Assembly: GCF_010468615.1 (NCBI RefSeq)
Contig: NZ_WUEH01000022.1
Span: 1 to 64,000, forward strand
Length of the DNA stretch: 64,000 bases
Direction of reading: 5' to 3'
From: Pseudodesulfovibrio sp. JC047
GTDB lineage: Bacteria; Desulfobacterota; Desulfovibrionia; Desulfovibrionales; Desulfovibrionaceae
The notes beneath the pieces are model-generated. The model did not search any database, was not told the DNA's origin, and saw only the letters and a list, made by a program, of their open reading frames with translations. Made by a program: the position numbers and the translations under genes. Of this stretch, positions 42,909 to 52,745 are shown in pieces (position 1 is the stretch's first letter; every line of letters begins with the position of its first letter).

Positions 42909-44927
42909 CTAATTTCTGAACTTGGCAACCAGCTCAGAAAGATTTTGCGCCATTTCAGACACTTCCAGAATCCCACGATTCGACTGTTGAATACCGGAAA
43001 GCACTTCCTGAGAAAGTGCATTGATCTGTGTGACACGGGTATTGATTTCATCTGACGTTGAAGACTGTTGCTCTGCGGCAGCAGCGATACCATTCACCCG
43101 GTCCGCAATGGAGTTGGAATGTTGCACGATTTCGTCCAACACACTTCCAGCCTTCTGCGCCATGCCGGAGGTATTCACTACCCGCACCTTGGCGCTGTCC
43201 ATTTCCTTGACGACATTTGCCGTGGATTGTTGAATGAGCGAGATGGCTCCTTCAACTTCCTTGGTCGCATCCATGGTTTTTTCGGCCAACTTCCTGACTT
43301 CATCAGCAACCACGGCGAACCCTCGCCCGGCCTCACCGGCACGAGCCGCCTCAATTGCGGCATTCAGGGCCAACAAATTGGTCTGATCCGCAATGTCATT
43401 GATGACCGCCATGACTTTCCCGATATTCTCGGCCCGACTGGACAGAGAACCCAAAGCTTCGGCCAAGTTCTCGGTGGTATCGGCAACCGTATTGATTTCG
43501 ACAACCGTTTTACCGACCACTGTCCCGCCATCAGCCGCGACCTTATTCGCCTGATTCGACGCTTCTGCGGTTTCCGACGCATTTTTGGCGACTTCAAGGA
43601 CTGTAGCGTTCATTTCTTCCATGGCCGTGGCGACCTGACTGGTCTCATCGGCCGTGGTATCCACTCCTCGTGCCAGCTCTCGCATCTGCTCGGACAAGGC
43701 ATCAGAGGATTCGTTGAGTCGGTTGGCGACTTCGGTCACCTCATTGGCAACCACCAACAAATTCTGCTGTTGCTTCTCGATATTCTTCTTGTCTCTTTCT
43801 TCACGGGTCAGATCGATGAGCACACAGATCACACCCACGGCCTTGTCGTCTGCATCCTTGAGCGGTGAAGCTTCAAACAGCAACGGGAAATCCGTGCCAT
43901 CAGCGCGATGATACACAAACCGGCCGGTCACGGGGTTGCCGTGTTCAATGACATCGGCGGCATTACACGTCGCTTCGTCCTCGGAATCACAGGTAAAGAC
44001 GTCAGAGACACGCCGTCCCTGGACTTCATCTTCAGTCAAGCCGAGGATGTTCTGAAGCGGCGGATTGATGAATTTAAGATGCAGGTCCTTGTCCGTCACG
44101 AACAGCGGAACCACAATCCCGTCAAGCACGCTTTGATTGTACTGAAGCTGGTCTCTGATCTGGTCAACCATTTCTCCCAGATATCTGGACAACGCTCCCA
44201 ACTCATCACTCCCCTTCACCGTAAATTTCGCATCCAAGTTGCCTTTGCTGACTTCTTCTGTCGTAGCGGCGATGATGGAGATTCGATTGACAATGGCCCG
44301 GCGCATGAAAATGATGAGCGCCGCGAGCAAAGCGATGACACCAAAGACAGAAATTGCAGCGGATTTCAGTTGGCTGTCCTTCAAGGCTTGAAACTGCGGA
44401 CTGACATCAATAGCCACAACCATTGATCCAAGAATTTTACGACTTTTGCCGTGGCAATGGTGACATTCGAGACTGTTGGCAATGGATTTCACCTCGGCAA
44501 AATGCAATTTGCCATTAATATCCATCAACTCTCCAGCCACAATCTTTTCATCAAGGCTGTTCTGAATCAGGTCGGGAAGACCATTTTCCGTCCGGAGATC
44601 AAAAATATTCTTCCGTTCGACGCCACGCTCGGTGGCATAGGTCACTTCGCCCTTGTAATCGGTCATGTAAATCATGGTATCCGGATAGCGCGAAGCCATT
44701 TCCGCAAACTTGATTTTCGTTCCGTCATTGTCTCCCACGGACATGGGATCTTCGATGGCCATGTACAACATGTCGGCCACGCGCTCTGCCGAGGCCTCGA
44801 CCTCTTGCAATGTATGATCTCGGGTAGAAATGGAATTGTTGGCAAACAATCCTGCAAATGCAATCACCGTCAGGATTGAAGAAAGAAGCGTAATTTTGAC
44901 ACCAAGGGAATTTCGAATAAATTTCAT
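42909..44927 (-). CDS. DcrA-like methyl-accepting chemotaxis protein with c-type heme motif
   Basis: A 672-residue chemoreceptor. A transmembrane segment at 10-29 is followed by a periplasmic domain carrying CHHCH (in LECHHCHGKSR, about 154-158), a c-type heme site like that of DcrA, the oxygen/redox sensor of D. vulgaris. A second membrane segment (AAISVFGVIALLAALIIFM), HAMP, a PAS domain with TCDSEDEATC, and the MCP signalling domain (NLLALNAAIEAARAGEAGRG hairpin tip) follow. Some methylation-type Glu pairs are visible. It starts 9 bases after a tetraheme cytochrome gene, likely its partner or redox relay. Confidence 0.92.
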   Translation of the reverse strand: MKFIRNSLGVKITLLSSILTVIAFAGLFANNSISTRDHTLQEVEASAERVADMLYMAIEDPMSVGDNDGTKIKFAEMASRYPDTMIYMTDYKGEVTYATERGVERKNIFDLRTENGLPDLIQNSLDEKIVAGELMDINGKLHFAEVKSIANSLECHHCHGKSRKILGSMVVAIDVSPQFQALKDSQLKSAAISVFGVIALLAALIIFMRRAIVNRISIIAATTEEVSKGNLDAKFTVKGSDELGALSRYLGEMVDQIRDQLQYNQSVLDGIVVPLFVTDKDLHLKFINPPLQNILGLTEDEVQGRRVSDVFTCDSEDEATCNAADVIEHGNPVTGRFVYHRADGTDFPLLFEASPLKDADDKAVGVICVLIDLTREERDKKNIEKQQQNLLVVANEVTEVANRLNESSDALSEQMRELARGVDTTADETSQVATAMEEMNATVLEVAKNASETAEASNQANKVAADGGTVVGKTVVEINTVADTTENLAEALGSLSSRAENIGKVMAVINDIADQTNLLALNAAIEAARAGEAGRGFAVVADEVRKLAEKTMDATKEVEGAISLIQQSTANVVKEMDSAKVRVVNTSGMAQKAGSVLDEIVQHSNSIADRVNGIAAAAEQQSSTSDEINTRVTQINALSQEVLSGIQQSNRGILEVSEMAQNLSELVAKFRN

Positions 44928-44936
44928 ACAGCCCCC

Positions 44937-45422
44937 TTAGTGTGCCCCGCCGTATAACAGCGGCTTGAAGTCAAAAGCATCAATTCTTTCCGGATTGTGA
45001 CACGAAGTGCAGTCGTCCATACTCAGACTGCCCTTGATCAAGTCCGGATCACCGTCGGCCTCCACATGATCGTACCCTGGTCCGTGACAGACTTCGCATC
45101 CGCAGTCGGCCATACCCGGTGTTTCCGCAAAACTGACAAACCCCCCAGGTCGCCCGTATCCGGTCATATGACACACATAACATTCAGCGACTTCCTCGTT
45201 TGTCAAATCCGCAGCCATGACCTTGACGGATTTTCCGGAATGCGCTTTTTTCGCAAATTTCTTGAAGTTCCCATACTCCTCTTCATGACATTCACCGCAC
45301 GATTCCGACCCCACAAATTGTCCGGAATTCGTTCGGCCAACGCCCGCCATTGCGACCGTCATGACACAAGCAGCCATCAAAACGCCCAGGCTTCCTTTGT
45401 ACCACACCGCTTTTTTCAACAT
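44937..45422 (-). CDS. Tetraheme c-type cytochrome
   Basis: A 161-residue exported cytochrome with a signal peptide (MLKKAVWYKGSLGVLMAACV...AMA). Four CXXCH heme sites are seen: CGECH, CYVCH, CEVCH and CTSCH, in a pattern resembling the cytochrome c554 / multiheme group (QFVGSESCGECHEEEYGNF). It is the first gene of a two-gene unit with the heme chemoreceptor, so it may donate electrons to, or report periplasmic redox state to, that receptor. Confidence 0.9.
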   Translation of the reverse strand: MLKKAVWYKGSLGVLMAACVMTVAMAGVGRTNSGQFVGSESCGECHEEEYGNFKKFAKKAHSGKSVKVMAADLTNEEVAECYVCHMTGYGRPGGFVSFAETPGMADCGCEVCHGPGYDHVEADGDPDLIKGSLSMDDCTSCHNPERIDAFDFKPLLYGGAH

Positions 45423-45451
45423 GAACCAACCCCCGTAACGTGTAGAACACT

Positions 45452-45473
45452 CGGGAGGGCCATCACCCTCCCG
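45452..45473 (-). terminator. Hairpin after purL
   Basis: An 8-bp stem CGGGAGGG/CCCTCCCG with a 6-base loop lies about 70 bases after the purL stop and upstream of the cytochrome gene. No T-run; a weak or factor-dependent terminator is possible. Confidence 0.45.
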
Positions 45474-45540
45474 ATATAATTCTATATTTCATAGATGGTT
45501 TTTGAAAGCAGGTAAAGTACTCGCTAAAATCTTTCGCCTC

Positions 45541-48537
45541 CTACCAATCAAGTGTTGCCTTGAACGCCCCTGCCATAGCGTCAACCCCTTCCCGCAACAC
45601 CGTCTTATCGGCATTTTTGACAAGAAGTTGAGAGGAGTCAAAGACTTTACCAATATAAGCACACACCTGACCGGCAAACAGTTCTTCAAAGGCGTCCGCA
45701 TTGGCGCTGTCCACCGAAACCACAAACCGGCTAGCGGATTCCGAATACAACACGGCTGTTTCGTTCATCACACCGCAGGTCGGCACCCTGGACAGATCGA
45801 CATCAGCACCGAGTCGGCCACCAATGCACATTTCAGCCAAGGCCACACCCAATCCGCCATCCGAGCAGTCGTGACAGGCGGTGATGAGTCCGCGTTGCGT
45901 GGCCTCGAACACGGTTTCATACCGAGTCTTGGCGGACACAAGGTCAACCTGAGGCACATCCGGATTGGAAAATCCGAGCTGCTGCGCCACTTCACTGCCA
46001 CCGAGTTCCGGGCGGGTCATGCCGAGCACATAGATTCGGTCGCCGTCCTTCTTGAAATCCGAAGTCAGGCACTTGTTCACATCAGGAATCACACCGATCA
46101 CCGAAAATAACACGGTCGGCGGAATGGAGATTTTCTGGCCGCCGCCCTTGTAATCGTTCTTCATGGAATCCTTGCCGGACACGCATGGAACGCCGAATCC
46201 GAGGCAATACTGGGCCAAAGCCTGATTGGCACGGACCAACTGAGCCAGCTTGTACTCACCGTCCGACGTAGACTCGGATTGAACAGGATCGCACCAACAG
46301 AAGTTGTCACAACCGGCCATGTAATTGACGTCGCCACCCACGGCCACAGCGTTCCGAATCCCTTCGTCAATAGCGTTAGCCATCATCCAATAGGTGTCAT
46401 AATCGGAAAATTGCGGACAAATACCATGTGACACGACCAACCCCTTGTCCGAACCGAGTTCGGGCCGGATCACACCGGCGTCGGACGGGCCGTCCGCCTT
46501 CACGCCCACCATGGGTTTGATGGCGGACTTGCCTTGCACCTCATGATCGTATTGACGAACCACATATTCCTTGGAGCAAATATTCAGCCTGCCGAGCATA
46601 TCCTTGAGCAGCCCACCCTGATCCTCGGGGACCGGGACCGCATCCTTGGCAAATTCAGGCCGCTTCCACACAGCAGACAATTCCATCTGGGGCACGCCAT
46701 TATGCAGGAAGTCCATATCGAGACACGTCACCACACGGTCGTTGTATCGTGTCAGGTATTTCCCTGAATCGGTAAATGTTCCGAGAACAGAGGATTCCAC
46801 ATCCATCTCCTCCGACAGGGCCATGAATGCGTCAATCTTTTCCGGCGGAACAGCCATGGTCATGCGTTCCTGGGCTTCGGAAATCAGAATCTCCCAAGGC
46901 TTCAGGCCGTCATACTTGAGCGGAGCCTTGGCAAGGTCCATATCGAACCCGCCACTGTCCTCAGCCATTTCGCCCACAGACGACGACAGACCACCAGCCC
47001 CGTTATCGGTAATGGCGTTGTACAGGCCACGATCCCGGGCGCGCATCAGAAAATCATACATCTTGCGCTGAGTGATGGGGTCACCGATCTGCACTGCGGT
47101 CGCCGGGCTGCCCTCGTGCAGTTCTTCAGATGAGAATGTCGCGCCATGAATGCCGTCCGCTCCGATGCGACCACCGGACATGACAATCAAATCACCCGGC
47201 AACGCGCATTTTTCCTGAGACGGTTTTCCGGCCACGGTGACCGGCATGGTGCCGATAGTGCCGCAATAGACCAACGGTTTGCCCAGATACCGTTCATCAA
47301 AAACAATGGACCCGTTCACCGTGGGGATACCGGACTTGTTGCCACCGTGTTCCACCCCTTCACGCACGCCTTCAAACACACGACGGGGGTGCAGCAATCT
47401 CGGCGGCAATTCACCTTCGTAAAACGGATCGGCAAAGCAGAAAACATCGGTGTTGCACAACAGGTTCGCGCCGATACCGGTGCCCATGGGGTCCCGGTTG
47501 ACACCCACAATGCCGGTCAAGGCTCCGCCGTATGGGTCCAAAGCGGACGGCGAGTTATGGGTTTCCATTTTCACACACACATTGATGGCGTCGGAAAAAC
47601 TGATGACACCGGCGTTGTCCTTGAACACGGACAGACAATAATCACCGCCATCCCGAGTCGCTGCGTTGCGTTCGCGAATCTGTTTGGTCGATCCCTGAAT
47701 AAAGGTCTTATACAGGCTGGACAACTCGGTGGTCGTCCCGTTTTCCGTATTTTCATACCGAATTTTCGCGCTGAAAATCTTATGCTTGCAGTGCTCTGAC
47801 CACGTCTGGGCCAACACTTCGATCTCCGCATCCGTGGGATCAACAGCCATGCCTCGCGCCGTCCGTTCAGCCTGCACGGCCGGATCGGCGTAATACGCCT
47901 GAATGTCGTGCAGCTCCCGCAACGACAAGGCCAATGTATTGGCCCGAGAAAAATCTGTCATCTCCTGGTCAGACATGGTCGATAATGGAATCACCGCCAC
48001 TTCGTCAGACGCCTGTCCGGTAACCTGAGCGGCCTTGGCCTCGAATCCCGGCTCGGATGTCCACGTCCCCGAAGATTTGTACTCATACCGCTGAATCAAT
48101 TCATTCGCCAACAAATCCCGTGACACACGTTGAATGTCGGCTTCGCTCATATCCGCACACATCAGGTATTGCTTGGAGGTATAAACCTTGACCGCTTCCA
48201 GCTCCACCTTGTCCAACCCGAGGACCACACCCAGCGTTTCCCGCGCGGTGCGTCCTTCATTGTCAGTGACGCCGGGACGGAATCCGACTTCGACAATCCA
48301 GTCGAAATCACGGGCCAGCGGTTTGAGGGATACCTCGTGCAACACCGGATCGTGCAGGGCTGCCCGTTCCAGAACAAGATCAACCTGTTCCTGTGACACT
48401 CCTTCCAGAGTAAAGACATTGACGATGCGCACATCCTGCACATCCATGCCGAGTTCACTCCTGATCTTGCGGGCGACACGTTCGCCCAGCACGTCACGGA
48501 CGCCTTGTTTCAGTCCAACGACGATACGACACAACAT
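45541..48537 (-). CDS. purL: Phosphoribosylformylglycinamidine synthase, PurL with N-terminal PurS-like repeats
   Basis: A 998-residue FGAM synthase subunit of purine synthesis. Residues 1-65 (RIVVGLKQGVRDVLGERVAR) and about 75-125 (WIVEVGFRPGVTDNEGRTAR, YTSKQYLM) are two PurS-like segments. The synthetase core follows (TWSEHCKHKIF, KMETHNSPSALDPYGGA, GDPITQRKMYDFL, HDCSDGGLGVALAEM). No glutaminase (PurQ) domain is present, unlike the roughly 1300-residue enterobacterial enzyme, so PurQ must be separate. This intermediate architecture merges PurS and PurL in one chain. GGAG precedes the ATG. Confidence 0.92.
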   Translation of the reverse strand: MLCRIVVGLKQGVRDVLGERVARKIRSELGMDVQDVRIVNVFTLEGVSQEQVDLVLERAALHDPVLHEVSLKPLARDFDWIVEVGFRPGVTDNEGRTARETLGVVLGLDKVELEAVKVYTSKQYLMCADMSEADIQRVSRDLLANELIQRYEYKSSGTWTSEPGFEAKAAQVTGQASDEVAVIPLSTMSDQEMTDFSRANTLALSLRELHDIQAYYADPAVQAERTARGMAVDPTDAEIEVLAQTWSEHCKHKIFSAKIRYENTENGTTTELSSLYKTFIQGSTKQIRERNAATRDGGDYCLSVFKDNAGVISFSDAINVCVKMETHNSPSALDPYGGALTGIVGVNRDPMGTGIGANLLCNTDVFCFADPFYEGELPPRLLHPRRVFEGVREGVEHGGNKSGIPTVNGSIVFDERYLGKPLVYCGTIGTMPVTVAGKPSQEKCALPGDLIVMSGGRIGADGIHGATFSSEELHEGSPATAVQIGDPITQRKMYDFLMRARDRGLYNAITDNGAGGLSSSVGEMAEDSGGFDMDLAKAPLKYDGLKPWEILISEAQERMTMAVPPEKIDAFMALSEEMDVESSVLGTFTDSGKYLTRYNDRVVTCLDMDFLHNGVPQMELSAVWKRPEFAKDAVPVPEDQGGLLKDMLGRLNICSKEYVVRQYDHEVQGKSAIKPMVGVKADGPSDAGVIRPELGSDKGLVVSHGICPQFSDYDTYWMMANAIDEGIRNAVAVGGDVNYMAGCDNFCWCDPVQSESTSDGEYKLAQLVRANQALAQYCLGFGVPCVSGKDSMKNDYKGGGQKISIPPTVLFSVIGVIPDVNKCLTSDFKKDGDRIYVLGMTRPELGGSEVAQQLGFSNPDVPQVDLVSAKTRYETVFEATQRGLITACHDCSDGGLGVALAEMCIGGRLGADVDLSRVPTCGVMNETAVLYSESASRFVVSVDSANADAFEELFAGQVCAYIGKVFDSSQLLVKNADKTVLREGVDAMAGAFKATLDW

Positions 48538-48639
48538 GATTGCTCTCTCCTCACTGGCTACCGAAAATCAATACACTCCGGCAACCACCGTTTTATTCAA
48601 ATCGGAAGGCCGATCCCCTGCCCGGGAACCGGCCTGAAA

Positions 48640-49608
48640 TTACTTGGTTCTAGTCAGCACAAAATCCGCAGCCTGTTTGAGGACCACAAGCTCTTCGCCC
48701 GGCTCAAAACTGTCCAGGCAGGCCTTGGCCTTCTCCACATAGGCAGCGGCTTCCTCTCGGGTCTTTTCCGAATATCGCCCGTCCCGGACCCGCGTCAGAA
48801 TGTCCTGACACTGCGCGTCGGTCAACGACTGCTCCTTGAGAGCCCTCAAGAGGGTCACACTCTGTTCGGCATCCCCATTTTCCATCAATAAAATCAATGG
48901 CAACGTGACCTTGCCTTCTCTGAGATCGCCGCCCTCGGGCTTGCCGGTCTCGGATGTCGGCGACGCGTAATCCAATGCGTCATCCACCAACTGGAAGGCG
49001 ATACCGAGATTCAAACCAAAGTCACCGGCCGCGTCTTCCTGTTCAGGGGTCGCTCCGGCCAAAGCCGCTCCACACCGGCAGGCGCACTCGATCAAGCGCG
49101 CTGTCTTGCCAATAATGATCTCAAGGTACTTATCCCGATTCAGGGACGGATTCTTGGAAAAAGAAATTTCCTCGATTTCACCGACCGCAGTCTCCATGGT
49201 TCCCTTGGCCAGCAGCCAGGAAAGCCGGGCATTGCCATACCGCGACGCCATCTGGTTGGCCAAGGCAAGCAACGCGTCACCGGCCAGAATGGTCTCGGTC
49301 CGACCAAACACGAGGTGTGAGGCGGGTCGGCCACGGCGCAATTCAGCGTCGTCAAGGTAGTCATCATGCAGCAAGGTCGCCGAATGCAACAGCTCCAGCG
49401 AACAGGCCATGGCGTGAAAATCATCTTTGGCATAGCCAAGGGATCGAGCGAACAGGATTGTCAGGATAGGACGAATCCGTTTACCGCCAGAGCCAATGAT
49501 ATGCTTGGCCACATCCCGAACCAGACCGTTCAGTTGATCGGCTTCCTGGTCGAGAAAGTCATTTATGCCGGGAAGTTCCCGTTGAAAACATCGTAAAAGT
49601 TCGTCCAT
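48640..49608 (-). CDS. Polyprenyl diphosphate synthase
   Basis: A 322-residue trans-prenyltransferase that elongates isoprenoid diphosphates, most likely the menaquinone side chain (octaprenyl type). The first Asp-rich motif is LLHDDYLDDAELRRGRP and the second is QLVDDALDYAS, with GGKRIRPIL at the N-terminus. Chain length cannot be read safely from sequence. It lies 47 bases after mqnB on the same strand, which supports a quinone role. Confidence 0.9.
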   Translation of the reverse strand: MDELLRCFQRELPGINDFLDQEADQLNGLVRDVAKHIIGSGGKRIRPILTILFARSLGYAKDDFHAMACSLELLHSATLLHDDYLDDAELRRGRPASHLVFGRTETILAGDALLALANQMASRYGNARLSWLLAKGTMETAVGEIEEISFSKNPSLNRDKYLEIIIGKTARLIECACRCGAALAGATPEQEDAAGDFGLNLGIAFQLVDDALDYASPTSETGKPEGGDLREGKVTLPLILLMENGDAEQSVTLLRALKEQSLTDAQCQDILTRVRDGRYSEKTREEAAAYVEKAKACLDSFEPGEELVVLKQAADFVLTRTK

Positions 49609-49654
49609 ATCTTTAACACTATGTCAGGTTGCGGGTTGAGGGACAAGCCCCGTT

Positions 49655-50353
49655 CTACGCCGTAAAAAGCTGGTTGGCAGCGAGGCCAAGCCCCTTCAGC
49701 GCACCTTTCAAATCCCAGTCCTCAGCCTCTCGGGAGCCGACCAGATTGGAGATGGTTCGCACCTCCAAAAATGGCAGTCCCATGCGCCCGGCACCAAATG
49801 CCAGACCAAAGCCTTCCATATTTTCCAGATTGGCATTGCAGGCCAGCTTGAGCCACCCGGCCCGTTCAGCCGTGCCCGTAACACTGCTGACCGTCACGGA
49901 TGACGCGCGCAGCCATTTTTGACCCAACGTCACATGCATGGTTTCAGCATCATTGACGGGATTCAATTTGACTCGATTCCAAATAAGCTGGTCGTTGATC
50001 TTTCCCTGGGGAAAATTGATTCCCTTGGGGTCAACATTGCCTTCTTCATCCAGCAATCCGTATTCAGGCCACGTCTCCTGCCAGCAATAACAGGTGGAAA
50101 GCATGGGGAATTCATCAAGATCATAGGCCCCAGCAATACCGAAATTGATGACACCGTCCACATCGTCCCGCCCCAACACAAGGCCGGTCATGAGCGAAGC
50201 ATTCACCAATCCGACGCCAGTCACGGCCAAAAGCAGTGTGCGTCCGTTGCATTCATACTCCGCCGTCTCACCCTGCTCCACTCGGGGAGCGTCGGGAAAC
50301 ACGGCCTGCATCTCATTGGATGTCGCTGTTATTACTAAAAGCATGAAACCCAT
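49655..50353 (-). CDS. mqnB: Futalosine hydrolase
   Basis: A 232-residue nucleoside phosphorylase-like enzyme that releases hypoxanthine from futalosine in the alternative menaquinone pathway. TATSNEMQAVF, GVINFGIAGAYD and NLENMEGFGLAFG (the ME(S/G) purine-ribose motif) followed by FLEVRTISNLVG fit MqnB. Its ATG immediately follows the stop of the UDP-sugar dehydrogenase gene (TAAATG). The neighbouring polyprenyl synthase and ubiE/menG support a menaquinone role. Confidence 0.88.
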   Translation of the reverse strand: MGFMLLVITATSNEMQAVFPDAPRVEQGETAEYECNGRTLLLAVTGVGLVNASLMTGLVLGRDDVDGVINFGIAGAYDLDEFPMLSTCYCWQETWPEYGLLDEEGNVDPKGINFPQGKINDQLIWNRVKLNPVNDAETMHVTLGQKWLRASSVTVSSVTGTAERAGWLKLACNANLENMEGFGLAFGAGRMGLPFLEVRTISNLVGSREAEDWDLKGALKGLGLAANQLFTA

Positions 50354-51670
50354 TTATAGTCGCCAATACTCGATATGCTCGGCGGCCAATTCCGCACGGT
50401 CCAGAATACCCTTCACATCCACAATCAACGCGGTGTCCGGGGTGGCAAACCACTTCTTCAATTCCGCAACCGGAATCTCGGTGTATGCCGCATGTGGCAC
50501 GGCCAAAATCAAAGCATCCAGATCTCGCATGGTCTCCAGGTCACACAATTCCACACCCAAAACGTCACGAGCTTCGTCGTGATCGGCCTGCGCATCATGC
50601 ACCAAGACGTCCACACCGTACTCATTCAGCTCCTCAAGGATATCCACCACGCGGGTATTGCGCAAATCCGGAACATTTTCCTTGAAGGTCAAACCGAGCA
50701 CGCCAATCCGCGCGCCTCTGACTTTGCAATCATTTTTGATAAGCCGCTTGATGGTTGACTCGGCAATAAACTTGCCCATGGTGTCATTGATCTCGCGCCC
50801 AGCCAGTATGACATGGGGATGAAAGCCCATGGCCTCGGCCTTGAAGGTCAAATAATATGGATCGACCCCGATGCAGTGTCCGCCCACCAGACCGGGACGG
50901 AAAGGAAGAAAATTCCATTTGGTGCCAGCGGCCTCAAGCACATCCAGCGTATCGATGCCCATGGTGTCGAAAATCCGGGACAACTCGTTCATAAGGGCGA
51001 TATTCAAATCGCGTTGCGTGTTCTCGATAACCTTGGCTGCCTCGGCTGTCCGAATATTCGGGGCAAGATGGGTTCCAGCCTCCACGACCATGCCATACAC
51101 CTGCTGCAACAGCTCTCCGCACGCTTCGGTCTGTCCGGCAACCACTTTCACGATGGTTTCCAGCCGATGCACCTGATCGCCCGGGTTGATCCGTTCTGGC
51201 GAATAGCCGACCCAAAAATCTTCACCGCATTTCAGACCGGACTCGGCTTCGAGAATCGGTACACAGATTTCTTCAGTCAGTCCGGGATACACTGTGGATT
51301 CATAAACCACCACGGTTCCGGGTTGCAGATATTGACCGACAGAGGTCGTGGCTCCCTTGACCGGACGCAGATCAGGGCTTCGAAATTCATCGATGGGCGT
51401 GGGCACAGCGATAATAACAAGCCGGGCCTTTTTCAAGTCGGCCAGGTCGGCGGAAAATTCCAGATCAACATCGTCGCCGACTGTGGAAAAATCAACCTCA
51501 TTCGTGCGGTCGATTCGCTGATTCAGCTCGGCCACACGCTTTTCGGAAATATCAACACCAATGACGTGGAAATGACGTCCCAAGGCCACGGCCAAAGGCA
51601 ATCCCACATAGCCCAGTCCGACAATGGCTATACTGTCGGCCTTGCTTTTCAATTCATTCAAAGAAATCAT
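50354..51670 (-). CDS. UDP-N-acetylhexosamine/UDP-glucose-type dehydrogenase
   Basis: A 438-residue nucleotide-sugar 6-dehydrogenase, probably of the UDP-N-acetyl-D-galactosamine or -glucosamine type (WbpA/TviB/WbpO). The NAD motif is IAIVGLGYVGLPLAVALG, the catalytic Cys is in LVGGHCIGVDPYYL, and the C-terminal domain has VLGLTFKENVPDLRNTRVVD. ATG 51670 gives the best ribosome-site distance (GGAG 7 bases); ATG 51673 and 51688 are alternatives. It provides a uronic acid sugar nucleotide for surface polysaccharide. Its stop abuts the mqnB start. Confidence 0.88.
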   Translation of the reverse strand: MISLNELKSKADSIAIVGLGYVGLPLAVALGRHFHVIGVDISEKRVAELNQRIDRTNEVDFSTVGDDVDLEFSADLADLKKARLVIIAVPTPIDEFRSPDLRPVKGATTSVGQYLQPGTVVVYESTVYPGLTEEICVPILEAESGLKCGEDFWVGYSPERINPGDQVHRLETIVKVVAGQTEACGELLQQVYGMVVEAGTHLAPNIRTAEAAKVIENTQRDLNIALMNELSRIFDTMGIDTLDVLEAAGTKWNFLPFRPGLVGGHCIGVDPYYLTFKAEAMGFHPHVILAGREINDTMGKFIAESTIKRLIKNDCKVRGARIGVLGLTFKENVPDLRNTRVVDILEELNEYGVDVLVHDAQADHDEARDVLGVELCDLETMRDLDALILAVPHAAYTEIPVAELKKWFATPDTALIVDVKGILDRAELAAEHIEYWRL

Positions 51671-51733
51671 CATTATTCTCCGTATCACCCATCCGGGTGG
51701 ACACAGACGGTCTTCTATGGCTATTCTTTCGCC

Positions 51734-51940
51734 ATGAACATCGACTGGTCACTTCTCATCCTTGCCATTGGGTTGGCTCTGGTTTTCGAAGGCATCCCGT
51801 ATTTTCTCTTTGCCGAGAAGATGCCGCTCATGCTCATCCGACTCGCGGAACAGCCACCGAAATTTCTGAGGTTCATCGGATTGGCCGCCATTATTCTCGG
51901 CCTGCTTATCATTTCGTTTGGTCGCTCTTTATCGTTATAA
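51734..51940 (+). CDS. DUF2065 (YjeT-like) membrane protein
   Basis: A 68-residue protein with two membrane segments: SLLILAIGLALVFEGIPYFL and FIGLAAIILGLLIISFG, separated by a short loop with RLAEQPPKFLR. This fits the DUF2065/YjeT family of unknown function. It is a lone forward gene between two reverse genes; the ribosome site is weak. A CCTTGT-CCAC-ACAAGG hairpin follows at 51947-51962. Confidence 0.75.
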   Translation: MNIDWSLLILAIGLALVFEGIPYFLFAEKMPLMLIRLAEQPPKFLRFIGLAAIILGLLIISFGRSLSL

Positions 51941-51998
51941 CCCCTGCCTTGTCCACACAAGGACAACGTCCGTTCGCCGAAACCGGCACAGCTTTTCC

Positions 51999-52745
51999 CT
52001 ACACAGGTTTTTCTGCCACATGCAAATACACGATACCTGACAGCATCGGCACGTTATACACTCGCTCGAAACCGGCGGAAAGCAACTCGTTGCCGAGCGC
52101 CCGTTCATCTGGGAACTGCTTGATGGTTTCAGCGAGATATCGATAGGCGTCCGGATCGCCAGAAATACGATCACCAATAAAGGGAAGGATCTTGTCGAGA
52201 TACAAATTATACAGCCCTTTCCAAACCCGTTTCGACCCAGTGCCGAATTCGAGAATGCAGAGCCGTGCCCCGGGCTTCAAGACCCGGTAAAATTCGGCAT
52301 AGGCATCTTCACGCGGCAAGATATTTCGAATACCGAAAGCAATGGTCGCCGCAGCCATGGAGGCATCGGGAAGCGGCAAGGCCCGACCATCGGCCTGCAC
52401 CGGGAAAATCCGTTGCTCCCGGCCCTTCTTGAGCTTCTTGGCTTTGCCATTTTCCAACATGGGCAAGGCAAAATCCAATGCCGCGACCTGACAATCCGGG
52501 TATTGCCTGAGCAATTCCACGGACACGTCCATGGTCCCGGCAGCCAAGTCAAGGATCATGCCCCCGGGTTCCGGGCGCGCGGCCTTGGCCAAACGATACC
52601 GCCAATAAATATCCTGTCCCAAAGACAGTGCGTGATTGAGGAAATCATACCACCCGGCAATGCGACCGAACATGTCGGCAACCCGCTTACCGTGCTCTGC
52701 GTGAGTGCTTGCTCCTGTGACCGATTGACATTCAGGTTTGGTCAT
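51999..52745 (-). CDS. menG: Demethylmenaquinone methyltransferase
   Basis: A 248-residue class I SAM methyltransferase of the UbiE/MenG family performing the last C-methylation of menaquinone. Hallmarks: VADMFGRIAGWYDFLNHALSLGQDIYWR, the SAM motif ILDLAAGTMDVSVELL, and IAFGIRNILPREDAYAEFYRVLKPG. Its ATG follows the stop of the 64-residue gene without a gap. With mqnB and the polyprenyl synthase it makes a loose menaquinone cluster. Confidence 0.92.
   Translation of the reverse strand: MTKPECQSVTGASTHAEHGKRVADMFGRIAGWYDFLNHALSLGQDIYWRYRLAKAARPEPGGMILDLAAGTMDVSVELLRQYPDCQVAALDFALPMLENGKAKKLKKGREQRIFPVQADGRALPLPDASMAAATIAFGIRNILPREDAYAEFYRVLKPGARLCILEFGTGSKRVWKGLYNLYLDKILPFIGDRISGDPDAYRYLAETIKQFPDERALGNELLSAGFERVYNVPMLSGIVYLHVAEKPV

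Noticed and set aside
50813-51940. Long forward open frame (375 codons) opposite the UDP-sugar dehydrogenase gene
   Set aside because: It is antisense to a clearly conserved enzyme, has no ribosome site, and its composition mirrors the opposite strand. Only its last 68 codons (the DUF2065 protein from 51734) are real.
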